NCBI GenBank assembly: GCA_029242085.1 | Contig: JAQWUP010000029.1 | Location: forward strand, 1-64,000 | Origin: Porticoccaceae bacterium | GTDB lineage: Bacteria; Pseudomonadota; Gammaproteobacteria; Pseudomonadales; Porticoccaceae | Direction of reading: 5' to 3' | Length of the DNA stretch: 64,000 bases | Shown here: positions 1 through 9,100 of the stretch, piece after piece | How the letters are laid out: each line of letters starts with the position of its first letter | Position numbering within the stretch: position 1 is the first letter of the stretch | Position numbers and translations under genes: made by a program | Notes under the pieces: generated by a model | Database searches by the model: none | What the model was told of the DNA's origin: nothing | The model's input: the letters and a program-made list of their open reading frames with translations, nothing else

Positions 1-187
1 TGGGAATAATAAGATTGACTGCTGCCAGCGCAGTCACCCCCTCATAGTTGCCGATAAACATACCATCCACCAATGAGGCGGACGTCATGGCAATCAACCC
101 CAGCAAAGAGGGCAGCATGTACTTTAAAAAGGTTGGAAATATGGGCCCCTCAAGGGCTTCATTATCTATAGGAGTATCAGTATTCAT
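1..187 (-). CDS. MATE family multidrug/sodium antiporter, N-terminal part
   Basis: The first 62 codons of a minus-strand gene that runs off the left edge. The start is the ATG at 187. The N-terminus is hydrophilic and acidic, followed by a hydrophobic helix (FLKYMLPSLLGLIAM) and then SLVDGMFIGNYEG and LAAVNLIIP. This is the usual opening of MATE (MatE/NorM/DinF) antiporters, where a variant of 'VDxxFIG...G..ALAA.N' ends helix 1 and begins helix 2. MATE proteins export drugs or metabolites across the inner membrane using sodium or proton gradients. Substrate and full length cannot be judged. It is divergent from xseA. Confidence 0.75.
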   Translation of the reverse strand, partial: MNTDTPIDNEALEGPIFPTFLKYMLPSLLGLIAMTSASLVDGMFIGNYEGVTALAAVNLIIP

Positions 188-351
188 CGAGTCTGATTAA
201 TTTTTTTCCTAATTATAGGCACTAATGTCCGGATTGATACTAAACGTTAGCGAATCTGGATTAGAGCGACCTACAAAACATGCCAACTATTTCTTCACCT
301 TTGGTGCGGGAAAACAGTGACTTAAGGCTGACTGATTCTTACAATAAGACG

Positions 352-1701
352 ATGCAAAGCACCCCCACAAACCGACAAATCTTTAGCGTTAGCCAGCTCA
401 ACCGCAGCGTGCGCCATCTGCTGGAAACTCAGCTGCCCATGCTGTGGGTGGAGGGCGAGATATCCAACTTCGCCCGCCCCGGCTCTGGCCACTGGTACCT
501 GACATTAAAAGACGATCAGGCTCAGGTGCGCTGCGCCATGTTCCGCAATGCCAACCTGCGCGTCGGCTTTCAGCCCGCCAATGGCACACAGGTGTTAGTG
601 CGCTGCCGTGCAGGGCTCTACGAGGGCCGTGGTGAATATCAGTTAGTCATTGAGCATATGGAAGAATCTGGCTTTGGCGCCCTGCAACGGCAATTTGATC
701 AGCTTAAACAAAAGCTTAGCGCCGAGGGCCTGTTCGATAACCAGCATAAACAGCCCATGCCCGAGTCAGTGCGCCATATAGGGGTTATCACCTCTGCCAC
801 TGGCGCCGCCGTCAAAGATATTCTCTCGGTACTCAATCGCCGTTTTCCGACTATTAAAGTTAGTATCTTCCCAAGCATGGTTCAGGGCGAACAGGCAGCT
901 GGGCAAATTGTTCAGGCTATAGTCGATGCCAATGCTTATGGTCAGTGCGATGCCTTAATTGTGGGCCGTGGCGGTGGTTCTCTAGAGGATTTATGGCCCT
1001 TTAATGAGGAGGCCGTGGCCCGGGCGCTATTTGCCAGTGAGATTCCGGTGATCAGTGCTGTCGGCCATGAAGTGGACTTTACCATTGCCGACTTTGTAGC
1101 AGATTTACGCGCGCCAACGCCCTCGGCAGCTGCCGAACTGTTAAGTCCAGATGGCGAGGAGATGCTCAACCAGTTTGAGGGTTTTGAAATACTTCTGGCC
1201 GAAGCGGTCACCCGCAAGATCAGGCATCTGGAACAGCGCACCGATTACCTGCAAAAGCGTCTGCAACATCCGGGCCGCAAGCTGCAAGAGCAAGCCCAGC
1301 ATCTCGATCATTTGGATATTCGTCTGCGCCGCGCTATGGCCGGTAAAATGCAGCAACAGACAGTGCAGATGCAGAGCTTGCAAGATCGGCTGGTGCGTCA
1401 GAGCCCTAAGGACGCTATTGCTCAGCGCAAGCAGGCAGTGACTAATTCGGTGAAGCAAATGATGCGTGCTGTGGCCCAGCAGCTAGAAATAAAGCAGAGT
1501 AAAACCGCTCAGGCTATGCATTTGCTGGATACCGTGAGCCCGCTTAAAACATTGGGCCGCGGCTACTCGATTATTCGAGATGAGAATAACAAGGTGATTA
1601 AGACTGTTGCTGAGGTTAAGGCCGGCGATCAGTTGAAGGGTCAGCTGGTGGATGGTGAACTGACGCTTGCCGTATCCGCGACCAACAATAATACACCTTA
1701 G
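352..1701 (+). CDS. xseA: Exodeoxyribonuclease VII large subunit
   Basis: Catalytic subunit of ExoVII, which with several XseB small subunits degrades single-stranded DNA in both directions during mismatch and recombination repair in the cytoplasm. The protein begins with IFSVSQLNRSVRHLLE, as in the family, then an OB-fold domain (about residues 10-105) and the catalytic domain with GRGGGSLEDLWPFNEE, GHEVDFTIAD and RAPTPSAAAEL. A long helical C-terminal region follows, and the C-terminal GRGYSII motif is present. At 449 aa from the ATG at 352 it matches the family length; the in-frame ATG at 280 would add 24 residues with no family counterpart. In E. coli xseA also lies close to der. Confidence 0.96.
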   Translation: MQSTPTNRQIFSVSQLNRSVRHLLETQLPMLWVEGEISNFARPGSGHWYLTLKDDQAQVRCAMFRNANLRVGFQPANGTQVLVRCRAGLYEGRGEYQLVIEHMEESGFGALQRQFDQLKQKLSAEGLFDNQHKQPMPESVRHIGVITSATGAAVKDILSVLNRRFPTIKVSIFPSMVQGEQAAGQIVQAIVDANAYGQCDALIVGRGGGSLEDLWPFNEEAVARALFASEIPVISAVGHEVDFTIADFVADLRAPTPSAAAELLSPDGEEMLNQFEGFEILLAEAVTRKIRHLEQRTDYLQKRLQHPGRKLQEQAQHLDHLDIRLRRAMAGKMQQQTVQMQSLQDRLVRQSPKDAIAQRKQAVTNSVKQMMRAVAQQLEIKQSKTAQAMHLLDTVSPLKTLGRGYSIIRDENNKVIKTVAEVKAGDQLKGQLVDGELTLAVSATNNNTP

Positions 1702-1726
1702 CTTCTAAGCTACTGACACAACCACT

Positions 1727-1793
1727 GTCATCCTGAATCCAATGAAGGATCTCAAGAACTCTGGAATAGATCCTTCGCTACGCTCAGGATGAC
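1727..1793. repeat. Inverted copy of the dispersed GATCCTTCGC/CTCAGGATGAC repeat
   Basis: The outer arms GTCATCCTGA (1727-1736) and TCAGGATGAC (1784-1793) are perfect reverse complements. Inside them GAAGGATCT (1744-1752) and AGATCCTTC (1768-1776) pair as well, so the 67-bp unit can fold into a long hairpin. It lies in the gap between the convergent ends of xseA and the methionine gamma-lyase gene and may act as a transcription end. Related copies lie near 3.6, 5.4 and 7.7 kb. Confidence 0.8.
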
Positions 1794-1810
1794 GTGCGAA
1801 GCATTTTCAG

Positions 1811-3010
1811 CTAGTCAGCCAACGCCTGCTCCAAATCAGCAATAATATCTCCCACCGCTTCAAGCCCAGCTGAGATCCGTACCAGTCCCTCACTAATTCC
1901 ATGCTCAGCGCGCTCCTCAACCGTATACACAGAATGAGTCATACTCGCCGGGTGCTGAATCAATGTCTCTGCATCCCCCAAACTCACCGCCAGCTTTGCC
2001 AGCTTAAGTTTATTGAGCATGCGTACCCCAGCCTTATACCCTCCCTTTAACTCCAGCGCGATCATGCCGCCAAAATCATCCATCTGCTTGGCAGCAACAT
2101 TGTGCCAAGGGTCATTTTTTAAGCCGGGGAAAAACACCTGATCCACCGCGGGATGCTGTTCCAACATCTCGGCAATGGCCTGAGCATTTTGGCAGTGGCG
2201 CTCCATACGCAGCTGCAGGGTTTTAATGCCCCGTAGAATCAGAAAAACGGTTATCGGCGCAATCACCGCGCCAGTCATATCCTTTAAACCAAATAGTCGA
2301 ATTTGATGAATCGTCTCCGCATCGCCCACCACTGCACCGGCAATTAAATCTCCGTGACCGCCCAGATACTTGGTCGCGGAATGCACCACAAGATCTGCGC
2401 CCATGGTTAGCGGGCGCTGTAATGCAGGTGTGCAGTAGGTGTTATCCACGATTACTTTAATAGCGTCGCTGTAACCCTTGGCCAGGGCACTGATGGCCGC
2501 AATATCAATAACCCGCATATTTGGGTTTACTGGAGTCTCAAAATAAACCACTTTAGTCTGATCAGTGAGCTTGCTCTGCACCTCGGCATGATTGGTAAAA
2601 TCAGCGTAGCAAATATCCACTCCAAACTTTTTAAGGCCGTGCTCCATAAATGAAAAGGTGCAGCCATAGAGTGTTTCGTCGACCAGAATCTGATCGCCCG
2701 GCGCAACCAAGGTCCACAGGGTAGCCGTAATAGCGCCCATACCAGAGGCTGTTGCCAGTGCCGCCTCGCCCTCTTCTAGATTTGCTAAACGGGTCTCGAG
2801 AATCTCCTGGGTCGGATTAGAAATACGGCTGTAAAAATGACCCTGCTGCTCACCAGCAAAACGTCCAGCGCCCTGCTCAACATTGTCAAAGGTGAAGGTC
2901 GACGTCATATAGATCGGTGGATTTAATGACCCCTCATTGGCGGTAGAGTCATAGCCCGCGTGCACTGAGCGGGTAGCAAAAGAGAGCTTACTATTGGTAT
3001 CGGACGACAT
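1811..3010 (-). CDS. megL: Methionine gamma-lyase (PLP-dependent)
   Basis: Splits L-methionine into methanethiol, 2-oxobutyrate and ammonia in the cytoplasm. It belongs to the Cys/Met metabolism PLP fold. The Schiff-base lysine lies in HSATKYLGGHGD and the phosphate-binding region around TASGMGAI. Two features separate methionine gamma-lyase from cystathionine enzymes: the active-site cysteine in ETLYGCTFS and the GLKDMTGAV segment. The ATG at 3010 gives 399 aa, close to the 398 aa of the Pseudomonas putida enzyme; an ATG at 3022 would add four residues. The divergent Lrp-type gene is probably its regulator, as with mdeR/mdeA in P. putida. A related O-acetylhomoserine-type activity is a less likely alternative. 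Confidence 0.88.
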   Translation of the reverse strand: MSSDTNSKLSFATRSVHAGYDSTANEGSLNPPIYMTSTFTFDNVEQGAGRFAGEQQGHFYSRISNPTQEILETRLANLEEGEAALATASGMGAITATLWTLVAPGDQILVDETLYGCTFSFMEHGLKKFGVDICYADFTNHAEVQSKLTDQTKVVYFETPVNPNMRVIDIAAISALAKGYSDAIKVIVDNTYCTPALQRPLTMGADLVVHSATKYLGGHGDLIAGAVVGDAETIHQIRLFGLKDMTGAVIAPITVFLILRGIKTLQLRMERHCQNAQAIAEMLEQHPAVDQVFFPGLKNDPWHNVAAKQMDDFGGMIALELKGGYKAGVRMLNKLKLAKLAVSLGDAETLIQHPASMTHSVYTVEERAEHGISEGLVRISAGLEAVGDIIADLEQALAD

Positions 3011-3144
3011 GCGATTTCTCATCAAAAACGACTATTTATGTCTCCAGAATAACGCCATTATTTGAGTTAAATCTCCTCTTTAAATTTGCTGAAAACCTAA
3101 ATAATAGCTATATTCACTTCATTATTGCTATTTAAAGGTGATTT

Positions 3145-3624
3145 ATGCCAATTCCAAAGCTTGATCGAATGGACCGCCGCATTCTTGAAGAAATTCAGGC
3201 CGACGGCAGCATTAGCAATTTAGAGTTGGCCGAACGCGTTGGCCTCTCGCCCTCGCCCTGCGCCAGACGCGTAAAGCTGCTGCAGGAGAGCGGTATTATT
3301 AGCCGCCAGATCACGGTGCTGAATCAAAAGAAATTGGGACTGCCAATTAGTATCTATATCTCTGTGAGTCTGGACCATCAGAGTCCGGACCGACTGAAGA
3401 ACTTTGATAACAAAATCTACGGCTGGCCAGAGGTGGTTGAATGTTCGTTGATCACCGGCAGTGATACAGATTATTTATTGAAGGTGGTGATGCCAGATAT
3501 GGATTATTACCAGAAGTTCTTGCTAGATAAGTTAAATCAGGTTGAGGGGGTTAGCAGTATTAGAACCAGCTTTGTTTTGAGGCAGGTGGTACAGCGGACG
3601 GAGATGCCGCTTAATCATATTTAG
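3145..3624 (+). CDS. Lrp/AsnC family transcriptional regulator
   Basis: A 159-aa DNA-binding protein with an N-terminal winged helix-turn-helix (about residues 5-60, LDRMDRRILEEIQADG and ERVGLSPSPCARRVKLLQ) and a C-terminal amino-acid-sensing RAM domain (about 70-150). The start ATG is preceded by AAAGGTG. It is transcribed away from megL across a 134-bp AT-rich gap, the classic layout of an Lrp regulator and its target. I infer that it senses methionine or a related amino acid and controls megL; the ligand cannot be read from the sequence. Confidence 0.92.
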   Translation: MPIPKLDRMDRRILEEIQADGSISNLELAERVGLSPSPCARRVKLLQESGIISRQITVLNQKKLGLPISIYISVSLDHQSPDRLKNFDNKIYGWPEVVECSLITGSDTDYLLKVVMPDMDYYQKFLLDKLNQVEGVSSIRTSFVLRQVVQRTEMPLNHI

Positions 3625-3716
3625 AGATCCTTCGCTATCGCTCAGGTTGACAACTTGGGGAGTCTACGAGGTATTTCTAGGGATCCTTCGGTTCGCTTTG
3701 CTCTCTCAGGATGACA
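3625..3716. repeat. Two further copies of the dispersed intergenic repeat
   Basis: AGATCCTTCGC...CTCAGGTTGACA begins directly after the stop codon of the Lrp-type gene (3625-3652), and GGATCCTTCG...CTCTCAGGATGACA follows at 3681-3716 in the same orientation. They fill the gap between the convergent Lrp-type and der genes. The copies differ in their central bases, so they are not recent exact duplicates. Confidence 0.75.
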
Positions 3717-3737
3717 ATTTAGGCGGAGCCTAAATTG

Positions 3738-5147
3738 TCACTTTTTCCTACTACCCGGGTCATTGCGCTTGCTGTACTTCACAACCTTCTTACGCTTAAC
3801 AGCGTGCTTTTCCTTCGCCGTAATCGCCTTGGTCTTATAGGGGTTATCACCAGTCCGATATTCAACTTTGACAGGCGTGCCATGCAAGCCCAACTCACGG
3901 CGGAATATCTTCTCCAGATATCTGGTGTACTGTGCCGGCACAGAATCAGTCTGATTGCCGTGAATAATAATCACCGGCGGGTTGCGCCCACCCGCATGGG
4001 CAAAGCGCAATTTAATACGACGACCATGCACCATAGGCGGCTGATGTTCTTCCACCGCACCCTCAAGCACCTTGGTTAAACGCGAGGCACTCAATGTATC
4101 CGTAGCTGCGGAATAGGCTGCCCCAATAGAGTCATAGAGATTACCCACACCAGTGCCGTGCAGTGCAGAGATAAAGTGCACATCGGCAAATTCAGCAAAC
4201 TGCAGTCTACGTTTAATATCCGCCTTAATCTTCTCGCGTTTTTCAGGCGCCAGTCCATCCCATTTATTGATGCCAACAACCAGTCCGCGGCCAGCATCAA
4301 TTACCGATCCCATCAGGTGCAAGTCTTGATCGACCAAACCCTCTTGGGCATCGACCATCAGCACCACCACATTGGCGTCATCAATAGCCTGCAGGGTCTT
4401 AACGATAGAGAATTTCTCAATCGCCAACTTAATATTTTTGCGCTTGCGAATACCAGCTGTATCGATCAGCGTGTAGTGCTGACCATGGCGCTCATAGTCA
4501 ATATAAACGCTGTCACGGGTGGTACCCGCCTCGTCAAAAACCACCACTCGTTCTTCGCCGAGCAAGCGATTCACCAAGGTTGACTTGCCCACGTTGGGAC
4601 GACCAACAATACCAATCTTGATATTGTTTAAGCCGCTATTGTCTGGCTCAACAAATTCCGCAAATGGCTCAAGCAACTCTTCCATCATCGAGCGTACACC
4701 GCGACCATGGGTCGCAGTGGTAGGAAACATGCCAGAAAAGCCCAGCTGATAGAAATCTGCCAGAGCAGCAGCGGGGTCAAGTCCATCGATTTTATTGGCG
4801 ACCAAGTAAACTTTGCGGTTCTTCTGCCGCAGCTTTTCAGCGATCATATAGTCCGCAGGCAGCAATCCAGACCGGCAATCGACAATAAACAGTACGACAT
4901 CCGCTTCATCCATCGCCAGCAGCGACTGCTCTGCCATACCTACATCAATACCCTCTTCCTCGCCGCTGATGCCACCGGTGTCGATGACCATAAAGCGGCG
5001 GTTATACATCTCACCGTCGCCATATTTACGGTCGCGGGTTAAACCGGAATAGTTGGCCACCAGCGCATCTCGACTGCGAGTGAGTCGATTAAACAGCGTG
5101 GACTTGCCAACATTGGGGCGCCCGACAAGGGCGATTACAGGAATCAT
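3738..5147 (-). CDS. der: Ribosome biogenesis GTPase Der (EngA)
   Basis: Essential double GTPase that binds the 50S subunit during assembly. Two Ras-like G domains stand in tandem: GRPNVGKST near residue 9 with DTGGI and NKID, and a second GRPNVGKST near residue 180 with DTAGI and NKWD, followed by a KH-like C-terminal domain and a basic tail rich in lysine. The 469-aa length and the start [15 protein letters not shown] match the family. No Shine-Dalgarno sequence precedes the ATG at 5147; a T-run, apparently the tail of a terminator hairpin, lies only a few bases upstream, which is odd for an essential gene. Confidence 0.97.
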   Translation of the reverse strand: MIPVIALVGRPNVGKSTLFNRLTRSRDALVANYSGLTRDRKYGDGEMYNRRFMVIDTGGISGEEEGIDVGMAEQSLLAMDEADVVLFIVDCRSGLLPADYMIAEKLRQKNRKVYLVANKIDGLDPAAALADFYQLGFSGMFPTTATHGRGVRSMMEELLEPFAEFVEPDNSGLNNIKIGIVGRPNVGKSTLVNRLLGEERVVVFDEAGTTRDSVYIDYERHGQHYTLIDTAGIRKRKNIKLAIEKFSIVKTLQAIDDANVVVLMVDAQEGLVDQDLHLMGSVIDAGRGLVVGINKWDGLAPEKREKIKADIKRRLQFAEFADVHFISALHGTGVGNLYDSIGAAYSAATDTLSASRLTKVLEGAVEEHQPPMVHGRRIKLRFAHAGGRNPPVIIIHGNQTDSVPAQYTRYLEKIFRRELGLHGTPVKVEYRTGDNPYKTKAITAKEKHAVKRKKVVKYSKRNDPGSRKK

Positions 5148-5152
5148 GGGAT

Positions 5153-5184
5153 AAAAAAAATGCCGCAGGGTTTAATTGCGGCAT
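5153..5184 (-). terminator. Rho-independent terminator on the minus strand just before der
   Basis: ATGCCGCA (5160-5167) and TGCGGCAT (5177-5184) form an 8-bp stem with a 9-nt loop; reading on the minus strand the stem is followed by eight T residues (5153-5160). It fits the 3' end of the decayed small minus-strand gene upstream. The der start codon lies about five bases beyond the T-run, so the element may also act as an attenuator for der. Confidence 0.6.
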
Positions 5185-5228
5185 TCTACTTTAGTTTGGG
5201 TTGGTTAACACGCCTAAGTTTGGGTCAT

Positions 5229-5403
5229 CTAAGCCGTCTCACCCAGTGCAGCCTTGGCCTTTTTAACAAAGTTAACACTCTGATCAGCACCCTAAATACA
5301 GAGCTTCTGCCTGGCAGGGTCCAGAATACCCTCAATATTAGCGGTAATACTTTCCGGGTTCTGCTGCTCTGGCGGCAGATAGATTCCCTTATTTATTTTT
5401 CAT
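5229..5403 (-). pseudogene. Decayed small gene of unknown function
   Basis: An ATG at 5403 is preceded by TTTAGGTACA, a fair ribosome site. Reading on, the first codons give MKNK and the protein-like segment GIYLPPEQQNPESITANIEG appears after a one-base shift; two further one-base shifts join ILDPARQ to AEALYLG and then ADQSVNFVKKAKAALGETA, ending at TAG 5229-5231. A hairpin terminator follows. The pieces together would make a protein of about 58 aa. I do not recognise the family. The need for three shifts suggests a pseudogene, or chance; the start site, stop and terminator in the right order favour a former gene. Confidence 0.4.
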
Positions 5404-5437
5404 TGTACCTAAACCTGCCATTGCTCTATTTACGCTG

Positions 5438-5462
5438 AGATCCTTCGTTCCTCAGAATGACC
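5438..5462. repeat. Shortened copy of the dispersed intergenic repeat
   Basis: AGATCCTTCGTTCCTCAGAATGAC is a truncated form of the repeat seen at 1.7, 3.6 and 7.7 kb, here in the gap upstream of selD. The rest of the gap (5463-5569) shows only a CCCTAGGG palindrome near 5533 and no convincing gene. Confidence 0.6.
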
Positions 5463-5569
5463 GGCAAATAGCGAGAATCCCCTATAGCTAGGCACCTCGA
5501 CATACCCATGCAAATCACTCCCAAACCAAGTACCCTAGGGCCCTAAAACAATAGCTATTAAAAGATCCC

Positions 5570-6616
5570 ATGCTTCAAGAAAAAATCAGACTCACCCAAT
5601 ACAGCCATGGCGCCGGTTGCGGCTGCAAAATTGCCCCCAGTGTATTGGAGACTTTTTTAAAGACTGACTATGTAGCGCCCGAAGATTCGCGTCTGCTGGT
5701 GGGCAATAACACCAAGGATGATGCCGCGGTCTATGACTTGGGCGATGGCACTGGCGTTATCAGCACTACCGACTTCTTTATGCCCATTGTCGATGATCCC
5801 TTCGAGTTTGGGCGTGTTGCGGCAACCAATGCGATTAGTGATATCTACGCCATGGGCGGTACGCCGATGATGGCGATTGCTATTTTGGGCTGGCCCATCA
5901 ATGTATTGGCTGCCGAGGTGGCGCAAAAGGTGATTGATGGCGGTCGCCATGCCTGTGGTGAGGCGGGGATTCACTTGGCGGGTGGTCATTCTATTGATTC
6001 GCCAGAACCAATTTTTGGGCTGGCGGTCACTGGCAGAGTAGAGCTTAAAAATCTTAAGCAGAACAGTACCGCTAAAGTGGGTGATCAGCTGTTTCTCACC
6101 AAACCCATTGGTGTGGGCATTCTCACCACGGCTGAGAAGCAGGGTAAATTGCAGCCTGAGCATTCGCGCTTGGCGGTAGAGAGTATGATGAAGCCCAATA
6201 TTATCGGTGCTGACCTAGCTAAGGTTGAAGGGGTAACGGCCATGACGGATGTCACCGGTTTTGGCTTGCTGGGTCACTTACTGGAAATATGTCAGGGTAG
6301 CGATTTGGCGGCAACGGTTAATCTAAACAACGTACCTCTGCTCGATAATGCTGTTATTAATTATCTTGAACAGGGCTGTGTGCCCGGCGGCAGCATGCGC
6401 AATTGGGATAGCATTAGTCAGCTTGTCAGTGGCACTGATCTGCAGAGTCAAACATTGCTTTGTGACCCACAGACCAGTGGTGGACTGCTGGTTGCAGTTG
6501 ATAGCGACAGTGCAGACGCCGTTGGCGAGCTATTAAAAGCCTCTGGTTGTTATCACCTGCCTGTTGGTACCCTCTCTGAAGCGTCCGATGGTGCTACTGT
6601 TCAGGTCATCCCTTGA
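5570..6616 (+). CDS. selD: Selenide, water dikinase (selenophosphate synthase)
   Basis: Makes selenophosphate from selenide and ATP, the selenium donor for selenouridine in tRNA and for selenocysteine. The glycine-rich active-site segment HGAGCGCK holds Cys17 and Lys20, the two catalytic residues known in E. coli SelD; the enzyme is therefore the cysteine form and not a selenoprotein. [12 protein letters not shown] and [12 protein letters not shown] bind metal and ATP phosphates (PurM-like fold). The 348-aa length is typical. Its stop overlaps the start of selU by four bases, so both are translated from one transcript. Confidence 0.97.
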   Translation: MLQEKIRLTQYSHGAGCGCKIAPSVLETFLKTDYVAPEDSRLLVGNNTKDDAAVYDLGDGTGVISTTDFFMPIVDDPFEFGRVAATNAISDIYAMGGTPMMAIAILGWPINVLAAEVAQKVIDGGRHACGEAGIHLAGGHSIDSPEPIFGLAVTGRVELKNLKQNSTAKVGDQLFLTKPIGVGILTTAEKQGKLQPEHSRLAVESMMKPNIIGADLAKVEGVTAMTDVTGFGLLGHLLEICQGSDLAATVNLNNVPLLDNAVINYLEQGCVPGGSMRNWDSISQLVSGTDLQSQTLLCDPQTSGGLLVAVDSDSADAVGELLKASGCYHLPVGTLSEASDGATVQVIP

Positions 6617-7701
6617 GCCTTCCCTTAATAAATAACTATCGTGAGCTGCTGTTAAGCAACCGCCCGATGATTGATGTGCGCGCCCCAATTGAATTTGCTG
6701 CCGGCGCGCTTCCCAAAGCAGTAAATCTACCTTTAATGATTGACGAGGAACGTCATCAGGTAGGCATCCGCTATAAAAATAATGGTCAAGAGGCGGCAGT
6801 AGAGCTGGGCCATAGTTTAGTCACAGGAGATACCAAAGAGCAGCGTATGCAGGCTTGGCAGGACTTTATAGCAGCCAACCCCAGTGCCGTGCTCTATTGC
6901 GCCCGCGGTGGCTTGCGCTCGCAGTTAAGTATTGAGTGGCTGGCGGATATTGGTATCAACTGCCCCAGGGTTGAGGGGGGCTATAAGTCGCTGCGTGGCT
7001 TTCTGTTGAAGGATTTAACCGATTACTGTGCCAATCATTCTTTTACGATTCTCTCTGGTATGACCGGCACAGGTAAAACCGAGATTATTCAGCAGCTGGC
7101 CTCAGGAGTTGATCTTGAGGGTGCGGCCAATCACAAGGGGTCGAGTTTTGGTCGCCCATTGGATGGCCAACCGGTGCAGGTCGATTTTGAAAATCGCATC
7201 GCGCTGGATATTTTAACCATTGACGATCAGCTACCGGATACTAAGATTATCCTTGAGGATGAGAGCCGCAATATAGGTACCCGCCATCTTCCCCATTATT
7301 TTGCAGACCGTATGGCACAGAGTTCTTTTGTGGTTATTGAAATGGATTTTGAGGAGCGCCTTGAACGACTGTGGCAGGAGTATGTGGTTGAGCGCTATTT
7401 AAAAACCATGGCTTTTTTTGGTCCCAGCGGCGAGCAAGAATTTTCTAACTATTTGCGCAACAGTCTTTTACGTGTGCAAAAACGCTTAGGTGGGCTGCGC
7501 ACCAAAGAGCTTTTAGCCTCTATGGACAGTGCTATTGCAGAGCAGCATCAGGATAGTTTTGCCAGTCACCGCCACTGGCTCGCGGCACTTACCCGCGAAT
7601 ATTACGATCCTATGTATAGCTATCAGCTGGATAAAAAGAAAGATTTAGTGGTGTTTAGAGGATCGAGAGAGGCAGTTATTGAATGGTTGGGCAGGAGTTA
7701 G
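6613..7701 (+). CDS. selU: tRNA 2-selenouridine synthase
   Basis: Also called MnmH or YbbB. Replaces sulfur by selenium at the wobble 2-thiouridine of Lys, Glu and Gln tRNAs, through a geranylated intermediate, using the product of SelD. An N-terminal rhodanese domain carries the catalytic cysteine in [11 protein letters not shown] (Cys96), and a P-loop GMTGTGKT (149-156) opens the C-terminal ATPase-like domain. The start is a TTG at 6613 that overlaps the selD stop as TTGA, implying translational coupling. Length 362 aa is normal. Confidence 0.95.
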   Translation: MSLPLINNYRELLLSNRPMIDVRAPIEFAAGALPKAVNLPLMIDEERHQVGIRYKNNGQEAAVELGHSLVTGDTKEQRMQAWQDFIAANPSAVLYCARGGLRSQLSIEWLADIGINCPRVEGGYKSLRGFLLKDLTDYCANHSFTILSGMTGTGKTEIIQQLASGVDLEGAANHKGSSFGRPLDGQPVQVDFENRIALDILTIDDQLPDTKIILEDESRNIGTRHLPHYFADRMAQSSFVVIEMDFEERLERLWQEYVVERYLKTMAFFGPSGEQEFSNYLRNSLLRVQKRLGGLRTKELLASMDSAIAEQHQDSFASHRHWLAALTREYYDPMYSYQLDKKKDLVVFRGSREAVIEWLGRS

Positions 7702-7819
7702 ACAGGCCCTTCGCTGCCCTTAGCATGCCCCGCGAGGCGTTTTGGGTACAGGATGACTCGGCTCGTTTCCTTGCCATCCTGAGGAACGCAGTGACGAAAG
7801 ATCTCAATCAGTTAACCAC
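7702..7819. repeat. Diverged repeat pair between convergent genes
   Basis: The gap between selU and the acetyltransferase gene contains CCTTCGCTGCCCTTAGCATG, an isolated CAGGATGAC (7749-7757) and, inverted, CCATCCTGAGGAACGCAGTG running into ACGAAAGATCT (7774-7804). These are degenerate arms of the same repeat family as at 1727-1793. No gene is visible here. Confidence 0.6.
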
Positions 7820-8302
7820 TTATAGCCATTTATACATCACCAACGCATCCACATACCCCTCGGCCGGATGATTAAATGCCTCAGGTAACCGACCCACAGT
7901 CTCAAAACCCAGTTTCTCCCACAGCCTAATCGCCCCCGTATTGGTCGAAGCCACAAAGTTAAACTGCATCGCCTGATACCCCAGCTCAATCGCAATCTGC
8001 TGCGAATGCTCACACATGGCAGTAGCCAATCCGCCACCACGGGCCGATTCAGCCACCATATAACCACAGTTGCACACATGGGCACCTGGGCCTGCTTGAT
8101 TGGTCTTTAAATAGTAGGTGCCAACAATTTGCTTATTACTTTCGACAACGAAGGTTCTTGCTGGAAGCTGCATCCAAATTCGTTGGGCTTCTTGCTCGGA
8201 GATATCTCGCCTGTAGGCGTAAGTGTCGCCGGCCGCTGCGATCTGTTGAAAAATAGGCCAGATCACAGGGAAATCAGAATCCTCAGCTTGCCGAATGACC
8301 AT
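7820..8302 (-). CDS. GNAT family N-acetyltransferase
   Basis: A 160-aa cytoplasmic acyltransferase using acetyl-CoA. The acetyl-CoA pyrophosphate loop appears as ARGGGLATAM (motif A, near residue 90), after strand VCNCGYMVA, and the C-terminal part has the usual TGAIRLWEKLGFETVGRLP. The acceptor substrate is not evident. The start ATG overlaps the stop of the upstream SDR gene by one base, so the two are co-transcribed, although no functional link is obvious. Confidence 0.88.
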   Translation of the reverse strand: MVIRQAEDSDFPVIWPIFQQIAAAGDTYAYRRDISEQEAQRIWMQLPARTFVVESNKQIVGTYYLKTNQAGPGAHVCNCGYMVAESARGGGLATAMCEHSQQIAIELGYQAMQFNFVASTNTGAIRLWEKLGFETVGRLPEAFNHPAEGYVDALVMYKWL

Positions 8303-9075
8303 TAGCGAGGCTGCATTCTCACGCCGCCATCCAAGCGAACTGTCTCGCCATTCAGATAGCTATTTTCAACCATCTGCACCACCAGCTGACCAAATTCAGA
8401 GGGCTCACCCAATCGTTTTGGGAAGGGGATATTAGACACAATGCCATCTTGAACCGGCTGCGGTGCGGCCAACATTAATGGCGTTGCCATGACACCGGGC
8501 GCAATAGTGTTAACACGAATGCCCACGCTCGCTAGATCGCGCGCCATTGGCAAGGTCATACCGACAATGCCACCTTTGGTTGCTGAATAAGCTACCTGAC
8601 CCATCTGACCATCAAAGGCTGCAATCGAGGCGGTATTAATAATAATACCTTTTTCAGACTTTTCATCTGCTTCATTGCGCGCCATAGCAGCGGCCGCGCA
8701 GCGGGAAATATTAAAGGTACCTATGAGGTTAACCTCGATTACCTTGCGGTAGTGGTCAAGATTATGGGGCTCACCTTCTCGATTCACCGTTTTAGCGGCA
8801 ATACCAATGCCGGCACAGTTAACACAGATATCGACTCGACCGAGGTCAGCGGTGATCGTATCAAAGGCAGCCTCAACATCTGTTCCACTAGACACATCCA
8901 GCTGGATAAACTGGGCTCTGTCGGCGCCTAACTCTTCAACCGCTTTGGCGCCCGCCTCTGCATTCATATCAATAATAACAACGGTTGCACCACCATCGAC
9001 TAAAGCCTGTGATGCTGCACGGCCAAGACCTGAGCCTCCCCCGGTAACTACTGCCACTTTACTACTTAAATTCAT
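8302..9075 (-). CDS. Short-chain dehydrogenase, 3-hydroxyacyl-CoA dehydrogenase type 2-like
   Basis: NAD-dependent oxidoreductase of the classical SDR family, 257 aa. The cofactor motif is GGGSGLGRA (12-20), with D63-type acid LDVSSG and NCAG. The catalytic tetrad is visible as S in [10 protein letters not shown] and YSATK. Overall pattern ([29 protein letters not shown]) is that of HSD17B10/FadB2-like enzymes that oxidise 3-hydroxyacyl-CoA in fatty-acid or isoleucine breakdown. It is followed upstream by a decayed acyl-CoA dehydrogenase, the preceding step in beta-oxidation, which supports this role. Confidence 0.88.
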   Translation of the reverse strand: MNLSSKVAVVTGGGSGLGRAASQALVDGGATVVIIDMNAEAGAKAVEELGADRAQFIQLDVSSGTDVEAAFDTITADLGRVDICVNCAGIGIAAKTVNREGEPHNLDHYRKVIEVNLIGTFNISRCAAAAMARNEADEKSEKGIIINTASIAAFDGQMGQVAYSATKGGIVGMTLPMARDLASVGIRVNTIAPGVMATPLMLAAPQPVQDGIVSNIPFPKRLGEPSEFGQLVVQMVENSYLNGETVRLDGGVRMQPR

Positions 9076-9100
9076 TTCTCTCTCCCAAGTCTAAATAGCT

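Noticed and set aside
1151..1441. Second plus-strand frame inside xseA
   Set aside because: It lies entirely within the helical C-terminal coding region of xseA in another frame, with arginine/cysteine-rich composition typical of a shadow.
5160..5438. Plus-strand 92-codon frame between der and selD
   Set aside because: It starts inside the minus-strand terminator stem, has no ribosome site and an unnatural leucine-rich composition; the minus strand shows better protein-like pieces.
5570..5640. SelD as a selenoprotein
   Set aside because: The active-site codon is TGC (cysteine) in GAGCGCK, not an in-frame TGA.
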